DNA from: Amblyomma americanum
Taxonomy: Eukaryota; Arthropoda; Arachnida; Ixodida; Ixodidae
DNA: 64,000 bases
NCBI RefSeq assembly: GCF_052857255.1
Contig: NC_135506.1
Span: 74,413,056 to 74,477,055, forward strand
Direction: 5' to 3'
Each line of letters starts with the position of its first letter. Position 1 is the stretch's first letter. The position numbers and the translations under genes are program-made. The notes under the pieces are model-generated. The model did not search any database and had not been told where the DNA came from. It saw only the letters and a list, made by a program, of their open reading frames with translations. Below are positions 1 to 11,531 of the stretch, piece by piece.

Positions 1-785
1 TTTCCTGCCGCTTGAGTGTTGGGGGGGGGGGGCAGTTTGTTGAGCTACCTCACCTTTTCCTTGCCTATCGTCAGCTATCTGTTCGCTGCGTATTTATTCC
101 TCTATATTTTGTCCTTCGTAGCGATGAGGATCGATTGCTGCTTTGTGTTGAACGTGATTATGTCGTTCACGCCTGTGTCGCTTGCCCCAGCCGCTGCGCT
201 GATTGCGTCAGCCAGGAAGGCTTTTCCGAATTTGAGTAATTTTTCCAGTCCCCCTTGAGGTCTCATAATTATCTTCTCGTAGTCGGGCGGAATTATCGTA
301 CATTGCCTTTCCACCGACTTCTCTGCCTTTCTTCTTCCTTCGCGTCGCTCCACTGCACGCCCTCGTGCGTCTCGGTTCCCGGCCACGTGGCCGCTATCTT
401 CTATCCCCGCCGGGGCTATTTTCCCGCTTTTCTTCGCTTTGAACCATTGACCCGGTATGATCAGCTCTTCCGGATCTATATCCGTGCCTTCTACGACTTC
501 CATTTCTCTTAGAGTCGCCTGCAGGAAGCCCTTAGGCCTCGGTTCCTTCCTTCACCGACCTAAGCCTCGTTAGGCTTAACTCCGCTTGCTACACGTGGGG
601 TTCCGCAAGCCTCGAAAATCAAGATAACTCGGTCCCACCATGTGAATATCGGTGCGCCTGATGATGGAGCTTCCTTGGTCGGTGATTCCAGACAGTTTCT
701 ACGCATCCAGAGTCCTGGGTGCTGCGTCGCCCCCGTTGTCGTCGGAGCTCGTCGGACGCACGTCCGACCATCTCGACAGCCGGCG
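1..785 (-). mobile_element. LINE D, 5' end (3' part outside window)
   Basis: This is the 5' end of a minus-strand non-LTR retrotransposon whose body lies to the left of the window. About 280 bp of GC-rich leader (504 to about 785) precedes an ORF1 start at 503; LINE C has a leader of similar length (13288-13579). At about 785 the sequence changes abruptly into the repeat that is intact at 46392, which suggests that LINE D inserted there. The exact 5' end is inferred from that comparison. The target duplication cannot be tested because the other flank is missing. A run of G lies at 20-32. Confidence 0.55.
102..503 (-). pseudogene. LINE D ORF1 (gag-like) N-terminal part, broken
   Basis: The 133-residue frame starts with MEVVEGTDIDPEEL, closely resembling the LINE C ORF1 start (MDMEVTVEGTDISPEEV at 13287). 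Residues of about 80-130 match the conserved block of LINE C ORF1: a RPxGGL segment followed by ITFNTKQQSILIATKDK, which parallels LLNFKQHTILVATHS in LINE C. ORF1 proteins of this kind bind the element RNA and normally carry CCHC zinc knuckles further on. Here the frame stops at 102. Beyond it, minus-strand sequence still resembling the family (RNKYAANR) is interrupted by stops, so the gene is dead within the window. The match is by eye to the other LINEs present here. Confidence 0.6.
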
Positions 786-789
786 GAGG

Positions 790-1893
<1,104 letters not shown>

Positions 1894-1957
<64 letters not shown>
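1894..1957. repeat. (TA)n microsatellite
   Basis: About 31 TA repeats form the right flank of the short foldback element. Confidence 0.97.
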
Positions 1958-1963
<6 letters not shown>

Positions 1964-2346
1964 TTATACTTCGCGCGAGGCGACACCTCCTCTCCCTCTA
2001 CCTCAACGGAGCATATCTAGTGGAACGAGCGGCGAAGGCAGCGGCGTCGAAGGCGGCGCCATCTCTTGGTAAGCGGCTACGGCGTTGCTGGGAAACGGCG
2101 GCTGAAGGTCGTTCGTCGGTCAGCGCACGCAGCATATGCGTGCCTACATACGGCATACGGCGCGACGAGCCGAAATGGCTCGCTGGCTGGCCTAGCAAAG
2201 CATTCGTTTTAAAAATGCCTACTACTGTGTGTGCGTCAGAATGGCTATCTATAGAAACCGCCATCCGCTCGACCTCAAATGTATCCAGAGAGATGCTGTT
2301 TTTTTCGACCAGGGCTAACCAGATCTAAACCACTAGCATTTCTTAG
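1958..2346. repeat. Duplicated non-coding block, copy 1
   Basis: This matches 49669-50044 in copy 2 with scattered substitutions. It is GC-rich at the left and holds no convincing gene. It ends with AGCATTTCTTAG (2335-2346), the left target duplication of LINE C. Confidence 0.75.
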
Positions 2347-3966
2347 GTTGGTTGGTTGGTTGTGAAACTTTATTTCCAGTGGATATAGAGGAGCGACACG
2401 AAGTCGCCCCCCGCTTAAACGGCGGCCGCTATCCCTTGGGCAGCGGCGGTGTCTTCAGCCAGCTGGAGGAGCTTGATCTGTATCCCCGGGTCGGGGCTGA
2501 GCAATAGAGCCTCCCAATGAGCAGAGTCGGTAATGAAGTGACTCGCGGGTAGGGACTGCGGTCAGTTCCAGATCATATGATTTAGATCGGCTTTCGCATC
2601 ACAATTTTTGCATTTGTTTGAGTAGAGTCCTTCCGAATAGAAGCTACACAATTGGGGATTTGGATAGGTGTTAGTTTGAAGTTTACGCCAGGCTTTGGCC
2701 TGTTGTTTGGAGAGCGTTTTATCTGCTGGGGAGAATCTGAGTCTTGCAAGCCTGTAGTGCTGCAGGATTTCTCTGTAAGAAAACAACCTGTCCTTGCCAG
2801 AGTATAGGGCGGGTGGGCTGCACGACCCAGCTCGGCGGGACGGTTCTCGAGCTAGGTTATGAGCCGCCTCATTACCAGCAAGGGAAGCATGAGCAGGCGT
2901 CCAGATTAGGCGAATGCGCCGCGTGGGCTGATAATTTAGCATAATCCGTGCTGCTTGTGGGGAGATTCTTCCAAACGTGTAGTTGCGTATAGCCAATTTT
3001 GAGTCGCTGACAATGGTTTCTGCCGAGGATCCCAAAATGGCTAGAGCAATGGCTGTTTCTTCTCCAACATGTGTGTGCTGAGTGCGTATGGTGCCCCCAG
3101 TTATGAGTGTACCACGTTCCGTGGTGACCACAGCTACCATCTTGTCAGCCGAAGAATCTGCCGCATCTACATATACCACAGAGGTATCATTAAGAAAGCG
3201 TTTGCCTAATGATTTGGCTCTCTCTGTACGACGTTCAGCGTGGAAATCTGGGTGCATGTTCCGAGGTAGTGGAGGAATGACCAGAAGCTGGCGTATATGT
3301 TTGGGAAGGTCAGTTGTGGGTCCGCCATGTCGTTCGTATGTTATGCCTAGTGTAGACAGAATGTGTCTGCCAGTTGGTGTGGCCGATAGTCGTCCGTACT
3401 GCGAGACGGTTACCGCTTCAATAATCTCGCTTATACCCTCTTTACACCGGCAGCCTTAACCATGGTTAAGCTTAACTGTGGTTATAGGACTTAATTATGG
3501 TTAGCGCAAACCGTAGTTGGCCGCGCTTACACGAGGTTTAGTCATGTCGGTTAGTGTGATGGAAACCACAATGTGATCACCTCCATTGCGAATTTGTGAC
3601 TGCACGTATACCAGTGTATTATTAAATACGGTTACTTTAAAAAGGATAAATGAAAGAAAAAAAAGGTTGTTTATCGCACTACCCCCTGCGGGGCAGAGCT
3701 TTGGTTACGCATGTGGCGGACATTAACGAAAAGCAAAAAGAAGTCTACAAACGATGGTTTTAGCTGACTTTTTAGCCGGCATAATAGCCACTTGTAGCCA
3801 CTACTGTGCTGGGAACCGTCGTGGGAGCATTGTGCCTCTTTTGATTGCAAGCGCACCTCGTGTACATGATCAGTGCAGTCACGTGCGGTGTCTAATTGCC
3901 TGCTTACGTTCTGTGTGTGCAATATCGTGTATTGTGAGTGCGTCGACATTCAGCATTCAGGCTGCG

Positions 3967-5236
3967 ATGGCTTCACGCGGGCCTGTGGCGGACGGTGGGG
4001 ACGACGCCGACGTTGAGATTGGGCTGTGTTTGCGGTGCATCAGGCAGCACTTCAACGTCTCCGCATGCAGCGGCTTGCTCTGAGCGCCGAAATCGACATG
4101 CTGGAAGCGAAAAGTAGGCGTCATCGCAGGCGATCGAAACGCCTTTTGTTGGCGGCGGTTCTTCAATGCACGCGGCAGCGAGCGTTATGGATGTATCCAC
4201 GCCCAAATTCGTGGTACGAGACGACGCTGCCCCATCTTCCGGACAGCGGCTTCCGCGATAATTTCAGAATGAACCGCCCCACATTTCACTATATTGTGGG
4301 CGTTTGCGAGAACATGCGTCGGCAAGACACCAGCATGCGAAAGGCAATCGCTCTGGAAAAACGCGTGGCGATTGGCCTTTACCGCCTCGCAACGTCAGCT
4401 GAAGAGCGGACTGTAGCGAACCTTTTTGGCGTGAGCCCTGCATCTGTGAACTTGATATTTCGCGAGTTCTGCGCCGTAATTGTGAACAACTTGAAAGCTC
4501 AACTTGCGTGTTTCCCGAAGTTGCATGAATTGCAGGAGCACATGCGCCAGTTCGCTGCAGTTTGTGGCTTTCCTCAAGGTGTTGGTGCCCTGGATGGCTG
4601 CCACATCGAGGTGTGCCCTCCAAAAGAAAAGCGGCAGATTATTTTAACTATAAAGGGTGGTACAGCATCATCCTCCTCGCTGTGGTTGACCACAAGTACA
4701 AGTTTTTGTACACCAACAGTGGGAGTCCTGGCAAAAGTAATGACTCTGCAGTGTTTCAAACCTCACGACTCCCGCGTATTTTAGACAGTGACCTGTTTCA
4801 ATTAGAAACAAGGACAATTCAAGGGGTGCAAGTTGGCCCAGTGCTTCTTGCTGACCAAGCGTTCGCCCTTCAGAGGAATGTAATGAAGCCCTACTCCTTT
4901 TCTGGAACTGCTGGGTCGCCCGCACAGACCTTCAACTACCATCTGTCAAGTGCCAGACGTGTCGTAGAAAATGCGTTTGGACGTGTTAAGGCACGCTTCA
5001 GAATGCTGTTGAAAGGCCTCGAGTGCAGTATTCACAATGTGAACATTGTGGTCCGAGCTGCTTGTGTGCTACACAATGTCTGCGAGCAATTCAGTGATGG
5101 GTGTGATGCAGGATGGCTGAGTGCGGTGCAAAGTGCAAACGAAAGGCGTCCCCAACCAGTATACACGAGTAGCCGATTAGAGCCGTCAGGAGTAGCAATA
5201 AGGAATGCCCTGGCGAACCACCTTGCAGGCAACTGA
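3967..5236 (+). pseudogene. Harbinger DDE transposase, frameshifted
   Basis: This is the transposase that cuts and pastes the element. The natural start is probably the ATG at 3967 (MASRGPVADGGDDADVEIG), with a frame change near 4020 into the frame 4026-4784. That frame has a helix-turn-helix-like stretch RTVANLFGVSPASVN (about residues 128-142) and the first catalytic Asp in GALDGCHIEV (residue 190). A one-base slip in the A-rich run near 4622-4632 moves it into the frame 4562-5236. That frame continues with KAADYFNYKGWYSI, GKSNDSAVF, the second Asp in LLADQAF and the Glu in RRVVENAFGRVK. All three catalytic acidic residues survive, but two frame breaks make this copy unlikely to be active. 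Confidence 0.85.
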
Positions 5237-5499
5237 AGCATTTTGCATAAATCTGGCAAATCTGGCATAAGGTGGCACAATCTTTAGCTTTTCGTGAGAG
5301 CTACAAAAACAGACGCTTAGTTTTTTGCTGATCGGCAGAGATTTGGTTGTTTCATTACCAGTTTATAAAAGAAGAGCGTCTACTTCTGAACAGGCCATAG
5401 CAAAGTTAAGAGAAAAGGGTCAACAGAGATGAATGGTAATGTATGCATATTCAAATAACCTAAAATGAGTGATATCAGAAGACATTGTTGTAGGACTGG

Positions 5500-6250
5500 A
5501 CACGGTCTTTAGAATGTTCAGACGCTGGCGCTCAACGAAGAAGACGACGAGAAGCGCCGAACACTCCGAAGCTCGTGCGTTCTCTGGAGTGAACGCGGTC
5601 TCTGATCTGTGCCTGGATGGTTCCGCTGGTTGTTTCGTGACGCTGTGCTTATTACTGTGCTGTGCTCTTATTACTGTGCTGTGGTGTGGTGTGCTGTGTG
5701 TGCTGTATTAGTAGTGTGCTGTGTTCTTATTACAAGTGGTGGAGGTGCCAACGATCCCTCGCCCTGGAGCTTCGCACCCGCGCATTGCCTACCACCTGCG
5801 GTTGCGGCCCTCACCTGCTGCCCGTCTACAGGCCACCTACCCGGCAGTTAGAACCCCAGCGACCTGCAACCCCACCTTACCATCCGGTTGCCCACCCCCG
5901 ATCACAGCTGCAGCCACTCAACCCCTGGTGCATACAAGACAACCGCACTATTTGCTACGCCTGTAGCATCGCTGGTCATGTGGCTCGTTTGTGTCGCAGT
6001 CGTGACCACCGTCCCTACGATAATAGGCGTGAGCCAACGTACGACCTTCCGCCGTCGTCCTCGCCTGCGTCACACTTGCCGCCTCCGGATTCCTCTCCTA
6101 GTTACCATCCCCGCTCCCACCGCTCGCCGTCTCCTGGCCGGCGTTCCCGTTCTCCAATGCTCCGTCGCCAACCCGCCGTCCACGCGGAAAACTAACCACC
6201 GCAGTTCCGGAGGCAAGAACTGCGTCATCAGCGGCTCACTCAAGACCTGT
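5500..6250 (+). pseudogene. Gag-type nucleocapsid fragment inside Harbinger
   Basis: The open frame 5662-6195 has one zinc knuckle, CYACSIAGHVARLC (C98, C101, H106, C111), preceded by a Pro/Arg-rich stretch and followed by a Ser/Pro/Arg-rich tail (SPSPGRRSRSP). This layout is typical of retrotransposon Gag C-termini in arthropods. The TG-rich sequence at about 5640-5740 and the following GTGGTGGAGGTGC could be an LTR end and primer-binding region, which would make it a Ty3-like remnant; that is inference. No protease or RT follows. It is either nested debris or cargo of the transposon. Confidence 0.5.
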
Positions 6251-6364
6251 TTCTGCACCTGCCAGTATTACTGTTTTCGTTTTGCAAGCTCACAGAGGTA
6301 TTTTAGCCGCACGACTGAGCGGCTAACATTATTATATATGTTATAATAATAGCGCGGCTCAATT

Positions 6365-7010
6365 ATTATATATGTTGATGTCAGTACCCAGGGCTGTGTA
6401 ACAACAACTGCAGTTTACTGTCCCTGCAAGCCTGCACTTGACAAGACGGTCAGGTTTCGATTCGCGGAACCTTCTTCCTTCTGTGCTGAGCTGGTTGCTA
6501 TACAAGACTTGCTTCCCTCTGTAGCCGCAGTTACCTTGCTTCCCTAAAGCCCACATTATCATCCGCACTGACGCCCTTCAAGCAATATGTCTACTCCGAC
6601 GCGTCAGCCGCAGCCCAGAAATCTGCCAGAATATACATCGCCTGGTGGCTCGCATCCCGCAAGCCATTCGAATTGAGTGGGTCCCACGTGACCTAATCAA
6701 TTCACAAAGCTCTGCAGATTCTGCAACCTGCTTGCGGACCCTACCCACATCAATGCCTCAATTCCTCAGTATAGATGATGCTACCCTCCTCACAAGGAAC
6801 ACCTCCGGCGCCACACACGTGCTCTCGTCCCTCAGAGTGCGATAACCCTCCGCCTCACGGTCTTACCCGTGCAGAGGAGATTGTGCTCCGGAGGATCCGG
6901 GTAGGGGTTGCCCTCACTCCTGCCGTAACTGGGACGTGACTTCAATTTCGCCACTTATATCCTTCCTCTTTTCTTCCCAACTCTCCTTATGCCCAGAAGC
7001 AATAAACAAT
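6365..7010 (+). pseudogene. LINE RNase H/3' end fragment inside Harbinger
   Basis: Read across frame changes, the translation shows an RNase H pattern: a Glu box in FCAELVAIQ, then IRTDALQAI and IEWVPRDL, followed by a cysteine/histidine-containing tail. AATAAA at about 7001 and A-rich sequence after it look like a LINE 3' end. The fragment is 5'-truncated and carries several stops. It lies directly after the gag-type fragment in the same orientation, so both may be relics of one nested event. Confidence 0.5.
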
Positions 7011-7039
7011 GCTATAAAAATAAAGGATAACTATATAAC

Positions 7040-7135
7040 CCGTAATGTTAGTCTGAAAAAGTAATTGATTACAAAATTACATAAAATGTATTCAATTACA
7101 AGTAACAGATTACAAGTAATCAACTACGTACAACT
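7040..7135. repeat. AT-rich inverted motif cluster
   Basis: Alternating GTAATTGATTAC and GTAATCAACTAC type motifs can fold back on each other. It lies between the LINE 3' end and the last Myb exon. It resembles small MITE-like debris, but no clear ends are visible. Confidence 0.3.
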
Positions 7136-8871
7136 TGGTATATAACCTTGGCAAGAGGCCAAACCAATGAACCAAAGTAGATAGAGATGAGGTGGTAACT
7201 GCAGTATGACACTTTGGATTGAACTGCTGTGGGTTAAGAACCTTTTGTTCGCGCTTGCCTGACAACCATGGTTGTACAAGTGTCGTTTTTTTCTGTGCAA
7301 CCTCTTCCCTCCCTTTTCTACTCAGTTCTCTAGTATCCGCAGCCGGCGTGCCTTCTGCAGTATTCTGTACATTTAAAAAATTCATAGTGATGGAATTCCA
7401 CAGTGACTGAGCGGTCTAATAATGGGTAATGTTTGAAATTGTAAATTACCTCCAAACTTTCCTCGACCTGCCCATCATCATTGATGGGTAGGCTGCCGAG
7501 GAAACTGTGCAGCTGCCAGTAGAACTGCCACGGGACACCAGAAGAGCCAGTGGCAGTTCCAGTTCGTCTCAGCTGCCTGGAAAGATAGAAATGATTTCAA
7601 TAATAAATGTGCTCTTGGTGATCTCTTTAGGCCATCAAACTTCCTGTGAACACTGGTACTTAAGAGAAATGTTACATCAATATGCAGGTACCAACTGGCA
7701 GGTACTGGTGAAAATGTCACTTAACTGCACCAGTTGGAGCTTTTCAAGTGATTGGTTCAGCTGATAGCATTCTAGCAATATCTGCATAGTAGGCCAGTGA
7801 GGCCTAAAGTTATATATTTCAGAAAATCGAGAAATTTGCTGAACTGTTACCTTAGCTGGTAGCCAGAAGTACCCGAGCACTCTATAAAGACACCTTAACT
7901 CAGAAAAAGAAAAGAGTGAAATTTTGAAGCACATGTATTCGGTTCTGCACGCAATGCTTACACTTGAGCGGAAGTTGATTGACTGAGAATTTTGCCTGCC
8001 AATCAATCAGTGCAAGTTAAATAGGAGATAAGTAATGATCACAACGCTGACCATGCGTGCTGCCATGCGTGCTGGCGGCTGTATGGCAAGGTCACTATGT
8101 GCAGCGCTCTGTCAGTTTGAAACAAAAGCTTTGAACGACAACAGCTGCCGCGAAAATGAGAAAGACAAAGTTTGCATGCAGAGCGGTGCATGCACGCGTA
8201 CACAAACGAAGACAGAAGGGTGCTTTTCTTTTTTATTAACTCAGTACAGGTGAATAGCCACCTGATTCTTGGCCGATCCCTCAGTGTGGGTATGTGTCAT
8301 CTTTTGTTAGGCCAACAACTACGCAGTTTACGAAGAAAAAAAGAACGGACTGGCGCTGTGTAACATACGCTGCTCCCGTCACACGGCACTCGTTGTTCAG
8401 TTCTTATATGAGTACATACATAATTGAAACATCTTGGGCGCTTGCGAGGTAAACAATACGCGACGACGGCGAAAACTTTGCACGTTGCTGAACCAACACA
8501 CTGCTGCCGCACACGTAGGGCTGACGTCGCGCCATAAAAACAGCGCTAGGTGAGCAATGCAATGAGAGTAAAGATAGCACTTACCGGTATTTTTTGTTCA
8601 GATTATCCATTTTTTGCTTGACCTGCTTTGCAGTGTAGGGGCCTTCGCCCGGCGCTAGCCCGGCGTTCAGCTCCGCCGCCATGGCAGCGTATATACGCGC
8701 ATTGCGCGTATTTCCCCGCAGAGCGGGTAGCTGGTCCTCCCAGATGCGAATCAAAGCCGCTGTTGTTACATCAGGCCAGTTGACACGTCTCTGGGAGGAC
8801 GATTGCTGCGACACTGCTGCTGCTGCTTCCATGCCTTCCACGGACGCCGCCATTTTGTCGGTTAAGCGCAA
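7110..8871 (-). CDS. Harbinger Myb/SANT-like protein, three exons
   Basis: This is the second Harbinger protein, which in the family binds the ends and helps the transposase enter the nucleus. Exon 1 (8871-8585) encodes a trihelix domain: VNWPDVTTAALIRIWEDQLP, then RNARIYAAMAAEL and YTAKQVKQKMDNLNKKYR. It ends at a GTAAGT donor. Exon 2 (7576-7450) follows a TTTCTATCTTTCCAG acceptor and encodes GSSGVPWQFYWQLHSFLGSL. It ends at a GTAATT donor. Exon 3 (7364-7110) follows TGTACAG. The exon lengths (287, 127 and 255) keep the frame, giving 222 residues. The last part of exon 3 is low-confidence and a further intron is possible. Unlike the transposase, I see no break. Confidence 0.7.
7577..8584 (-). 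other. Intron 1 of the Harbinger Myb-like gene
   Basis: This stretch of about 1 kb runs between a GTAAGT donor (8584) and a pyrimidine-rich CAG acceptor (7577). I see no other gene in it. Confidence 0.6.
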
Positions 8872-11531
8872 ACGGAGGTTAGCCAGCTCGGTTTACGGTA
8901 ACTACGGTTAGTGGCGTAACTACATTTTGGCTTTCCGTGTGAGCGCGGCTAACTATAGTTAAGGGTAACCGCAGTTTACTTAACCATGGTTAAGGGTGCC
9001 CGTGTAAATGCGGTATTAGGGTGTTATGAAGACCGAGACCTAACACTTTCTCAGTCGCTGTGTGCATGGGTAGCCCAACTGCCTGTTTGACGCATTTTCT
9101 GATTATGGCCTCCGCTTTTTCTTTTTAAGCTGACTTGAGATGTAGGTAAGGGCATACGTAAGCTATGCGGCTTTTCACAAAGGCTTGCACTAAACGGAGA
9201 GTATTGCTTTCCTTCAAGCCCGAGTGGCGATTACTAATGCGGCGAATGAGTCGCATAATTTGCTGCGAGGTTCCCTGAAGCTTCCGAATTACGTCACCAT
9301 TGAAGCCGTGTTCTTGTAGAATTAGGCCCAAGATTTTAATTTTGGGCACTCGAGGAATGGGGACTCCGCGAATACTGATTTCGATGGCCGGTGGGGTTTG
9401 CGCAAGGGATCTGATGTTGCGGAATATGAGAAATTCAGATTTGGCTGGAGAGCACCGCAGCCCCCTAGGGTCTACATATTTCCCCACGATATCTATTGCA
9501 TGCAGTAGTCTCTCCTCGATTTTGGCATCATTGCCCTCGGTGATCCACAAGGTGATATCGTCAACATAGAGGCTGTGGTGGAGTTGCGGAACCTGCGCCA
9601 ATTGGTGTGGAAGTTTCAACATTGCAACGTTGAAGAGAAATGGTGATAGGAACGATCCCTGCGGGGTGCCCTTGTTGCCGAGGGGGAAGTCATGCGAGTG
9701 GAGACCTCCTACTTGAAAATGCGCCTTTCTACCTGAGAGAAAGTCGCGGATATAGTTGAAGGTGCGGGCTCCCACCCCGAGTTCATGAAGGTTCTCCAAG
9801 ATCGCATCATGGCTGACATTGTCAAAGGCCTTTTCCAGGTCAAGTCCAAGAATTATTCTGGTGTCCCGCGTTTTTGCCTCAATAATCTGATGTTTGAGCT
9901 GAAGCATTACATCCTGCGTAGAAACTATTGGTCGAAATCCAATCATGGTTGAAGGGTACAGCTCGTTCTCCTCCATAAACCGGTTGAGGCGGGTATGAAC
10001 TACGTGCTCCATGAGCTTACCTACACAAGACGTGAGCGAAATCGGCCTAAGGTTCTCAAGGCTGAGTGCCTTCCCTGGCTTTGGGATGAGAATGATCTCT
10101 GCCGTTTTCCATATTTGTGGGATGGAGCCCTCCGACCAGCATTTCTGCATATACTCAGTTAGTGATTGTAGCGACACTTCATCCAGGTTGCGGAGGATCT
10201 TGTTGGATACTGCATCTGGGCCAGTGGCGGATTTGCAGTTTAGCCTGGCAATCTCTGCCCTAACCTCATCCACAGTAATGGGGGAGTCGAGCTGCGTGTT
10301 TTCCGGACCAGCATAATCTGGGAAGGCTTGGATAGGAGCATTGCCAATATATCTATCTTTATGTTCAAGGAAAAGGTCCTCTGGAGGGCCTGCATACTCA
10401 TGCACAAGCTTCTGCAGGTTCTGCCTCTGGGTGGTTCTGCTACCTGTAGGGTCAAGTAGATGACGGAGCAAGTGCCAAGTCTTAGAGACTCCCATATTGC
10501 GATCCATTTGGTTGCATATGTCATCCCAGTTTTGTTGAGTAAGTTTAGCTGCATGATCCTCGATCTCCTTGTTTAGCCTAGCTATTCTTCTGCGCAGATT
10601 GCGGTTCTACCGCTGTCGTTTGAGTCTTTTCTCGAGTCCTCCCTTTGCCTCCCATAGGTGAAGAAGCCGGCTGTCCGCAATCTTCAGGTGGTCAGCCTGG
10701 TCTAACGTATGGGTGACTGCTTTGGCATCTTGACAAAGATCCTGTGCCCAGATATCTATGTCTAGTATTTCGGGGGTATCAGCTTCTCGGGCGGCTCTTC
10801 TAGCGCGGAACGTGTCCCAATCGACAAGGGTGGGGGCTCGAGCGCTACGACGTTTGGGGCCAGTTGAGGTCACTATTTCCAATATGTAGTGATCGCTGTC
10901 GAAATTTTGTTGAGTGTTTATCCATGTTGGAGTGCCCGAATTTTTAGCAAAAGTAAGATCTGGAGACGTATTCCTGGAAACACTGTTACCGCAGCGGGTG
11001 GGGACTAGTGGATCTGTAAGAAGAGTCAAGCCACACTGTTGTGCGGTGAGCCACAGTTTTCTACCTTTAATGTCCTCCTGTGCGTAACCCCAAGCCGGGT
11101 GTTGGGCATTAAAGTCTCCCGTGAAAATGACGGGGTGATTGCCTGCGAGCTTCAGGGTCGCCTGAAAAAGCGGGCCGAAGCTTGCTTTCCGTAACTTTGG
11201 GCTGGTATAGACATTCAGCACAAACAGACTGTGGTCGGGTTTCCTAGGCGGAATTAATTCGACTAGCACGTGTGTGACATTTGTGACTGGGGTATCGTGC
11301 TGTACTACCGTAATATTTCGTTTGACAAGAGTCGTGACTCCAAGCGTTCCACCCCCCGATGAAAAGGATTGATACCCAGCTAGCTTGCTATTAGTTTGTG
11401 TCTCTTGTAGTGGGATTAAGTCCGGTCCGTCCCTATTGTTGAGGAATTGTTGGAGTACAGCTCGTTTGCGGCTAAATCCTCGGCAGTTCCACTGCCAGAT
11501 GGTGTAATTGGGTTGTGGCGCCATGTTGTTG

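Larger units (their letters stand above)
3434..9015. mobile_element. PIF/Harbinger DNA transposon, near complete
   Basis: The ends are imperfect terminal inverted repeats. The left begins TACCCTCTTTACAC and the right, read inward, begins TACCGCATTTACAC; both then share a palindromic CTTAACCATGGTTAAG. TTA is duplicated at 3431-3433 and 9016-9018, the canonical Harbinger target. It carries both family genes, convergent: a DDE transposase on plus and a Myb/SANT-like protein on minus. Between them lie retrotransposon fragments (about 5500-7010). 5237-5499 holds nothing recognisable. Removing the element restores the phase of LINE C ORF2, so it entered an RT-encoding frame. Confidence 0.9.
2415..11524 (-). 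pseudogene. LINE C ORF2: endonuclease, RT and RNase H, interrupted
   Basis: The endonuclease part (11524-10607) starts MAPQPNYTIWQWNCRGF and has GDFNAQHPAWGY and SDHY, the EEP nuclease motifs. A single TAG at 10607-10609 separates it from the RT frame in the same phase (10507-9125). That frame has LGLDLEKAFDNV, GTPQGSFLSPFLFN and an intact YVDD catalytic box. A TAA at 9125-9127 follows, then the Harbinger insertion at 3434-9015. Counting out 5585 bp (element plus one TTA) restores the phase exactly, and the RNase H frame (3257-2562) continues with VYVDAAD, GEETAIALAI, VSDSK and WTPAHASLAGNEAAH. A TGA at 2562-2564 replaces the last Cys of the zinc motif, and the family stop is at 2415. The only lesions are three nonsense codons and the transposon. 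Confidence 0.85.

Noticed and set aside
20..33. Poly-G runs as regulatory G-quadruplexes
   Set aside because: Single homopolymer runs (20-32, 13088-13101 as C, 33294-33307) lack conserved context.
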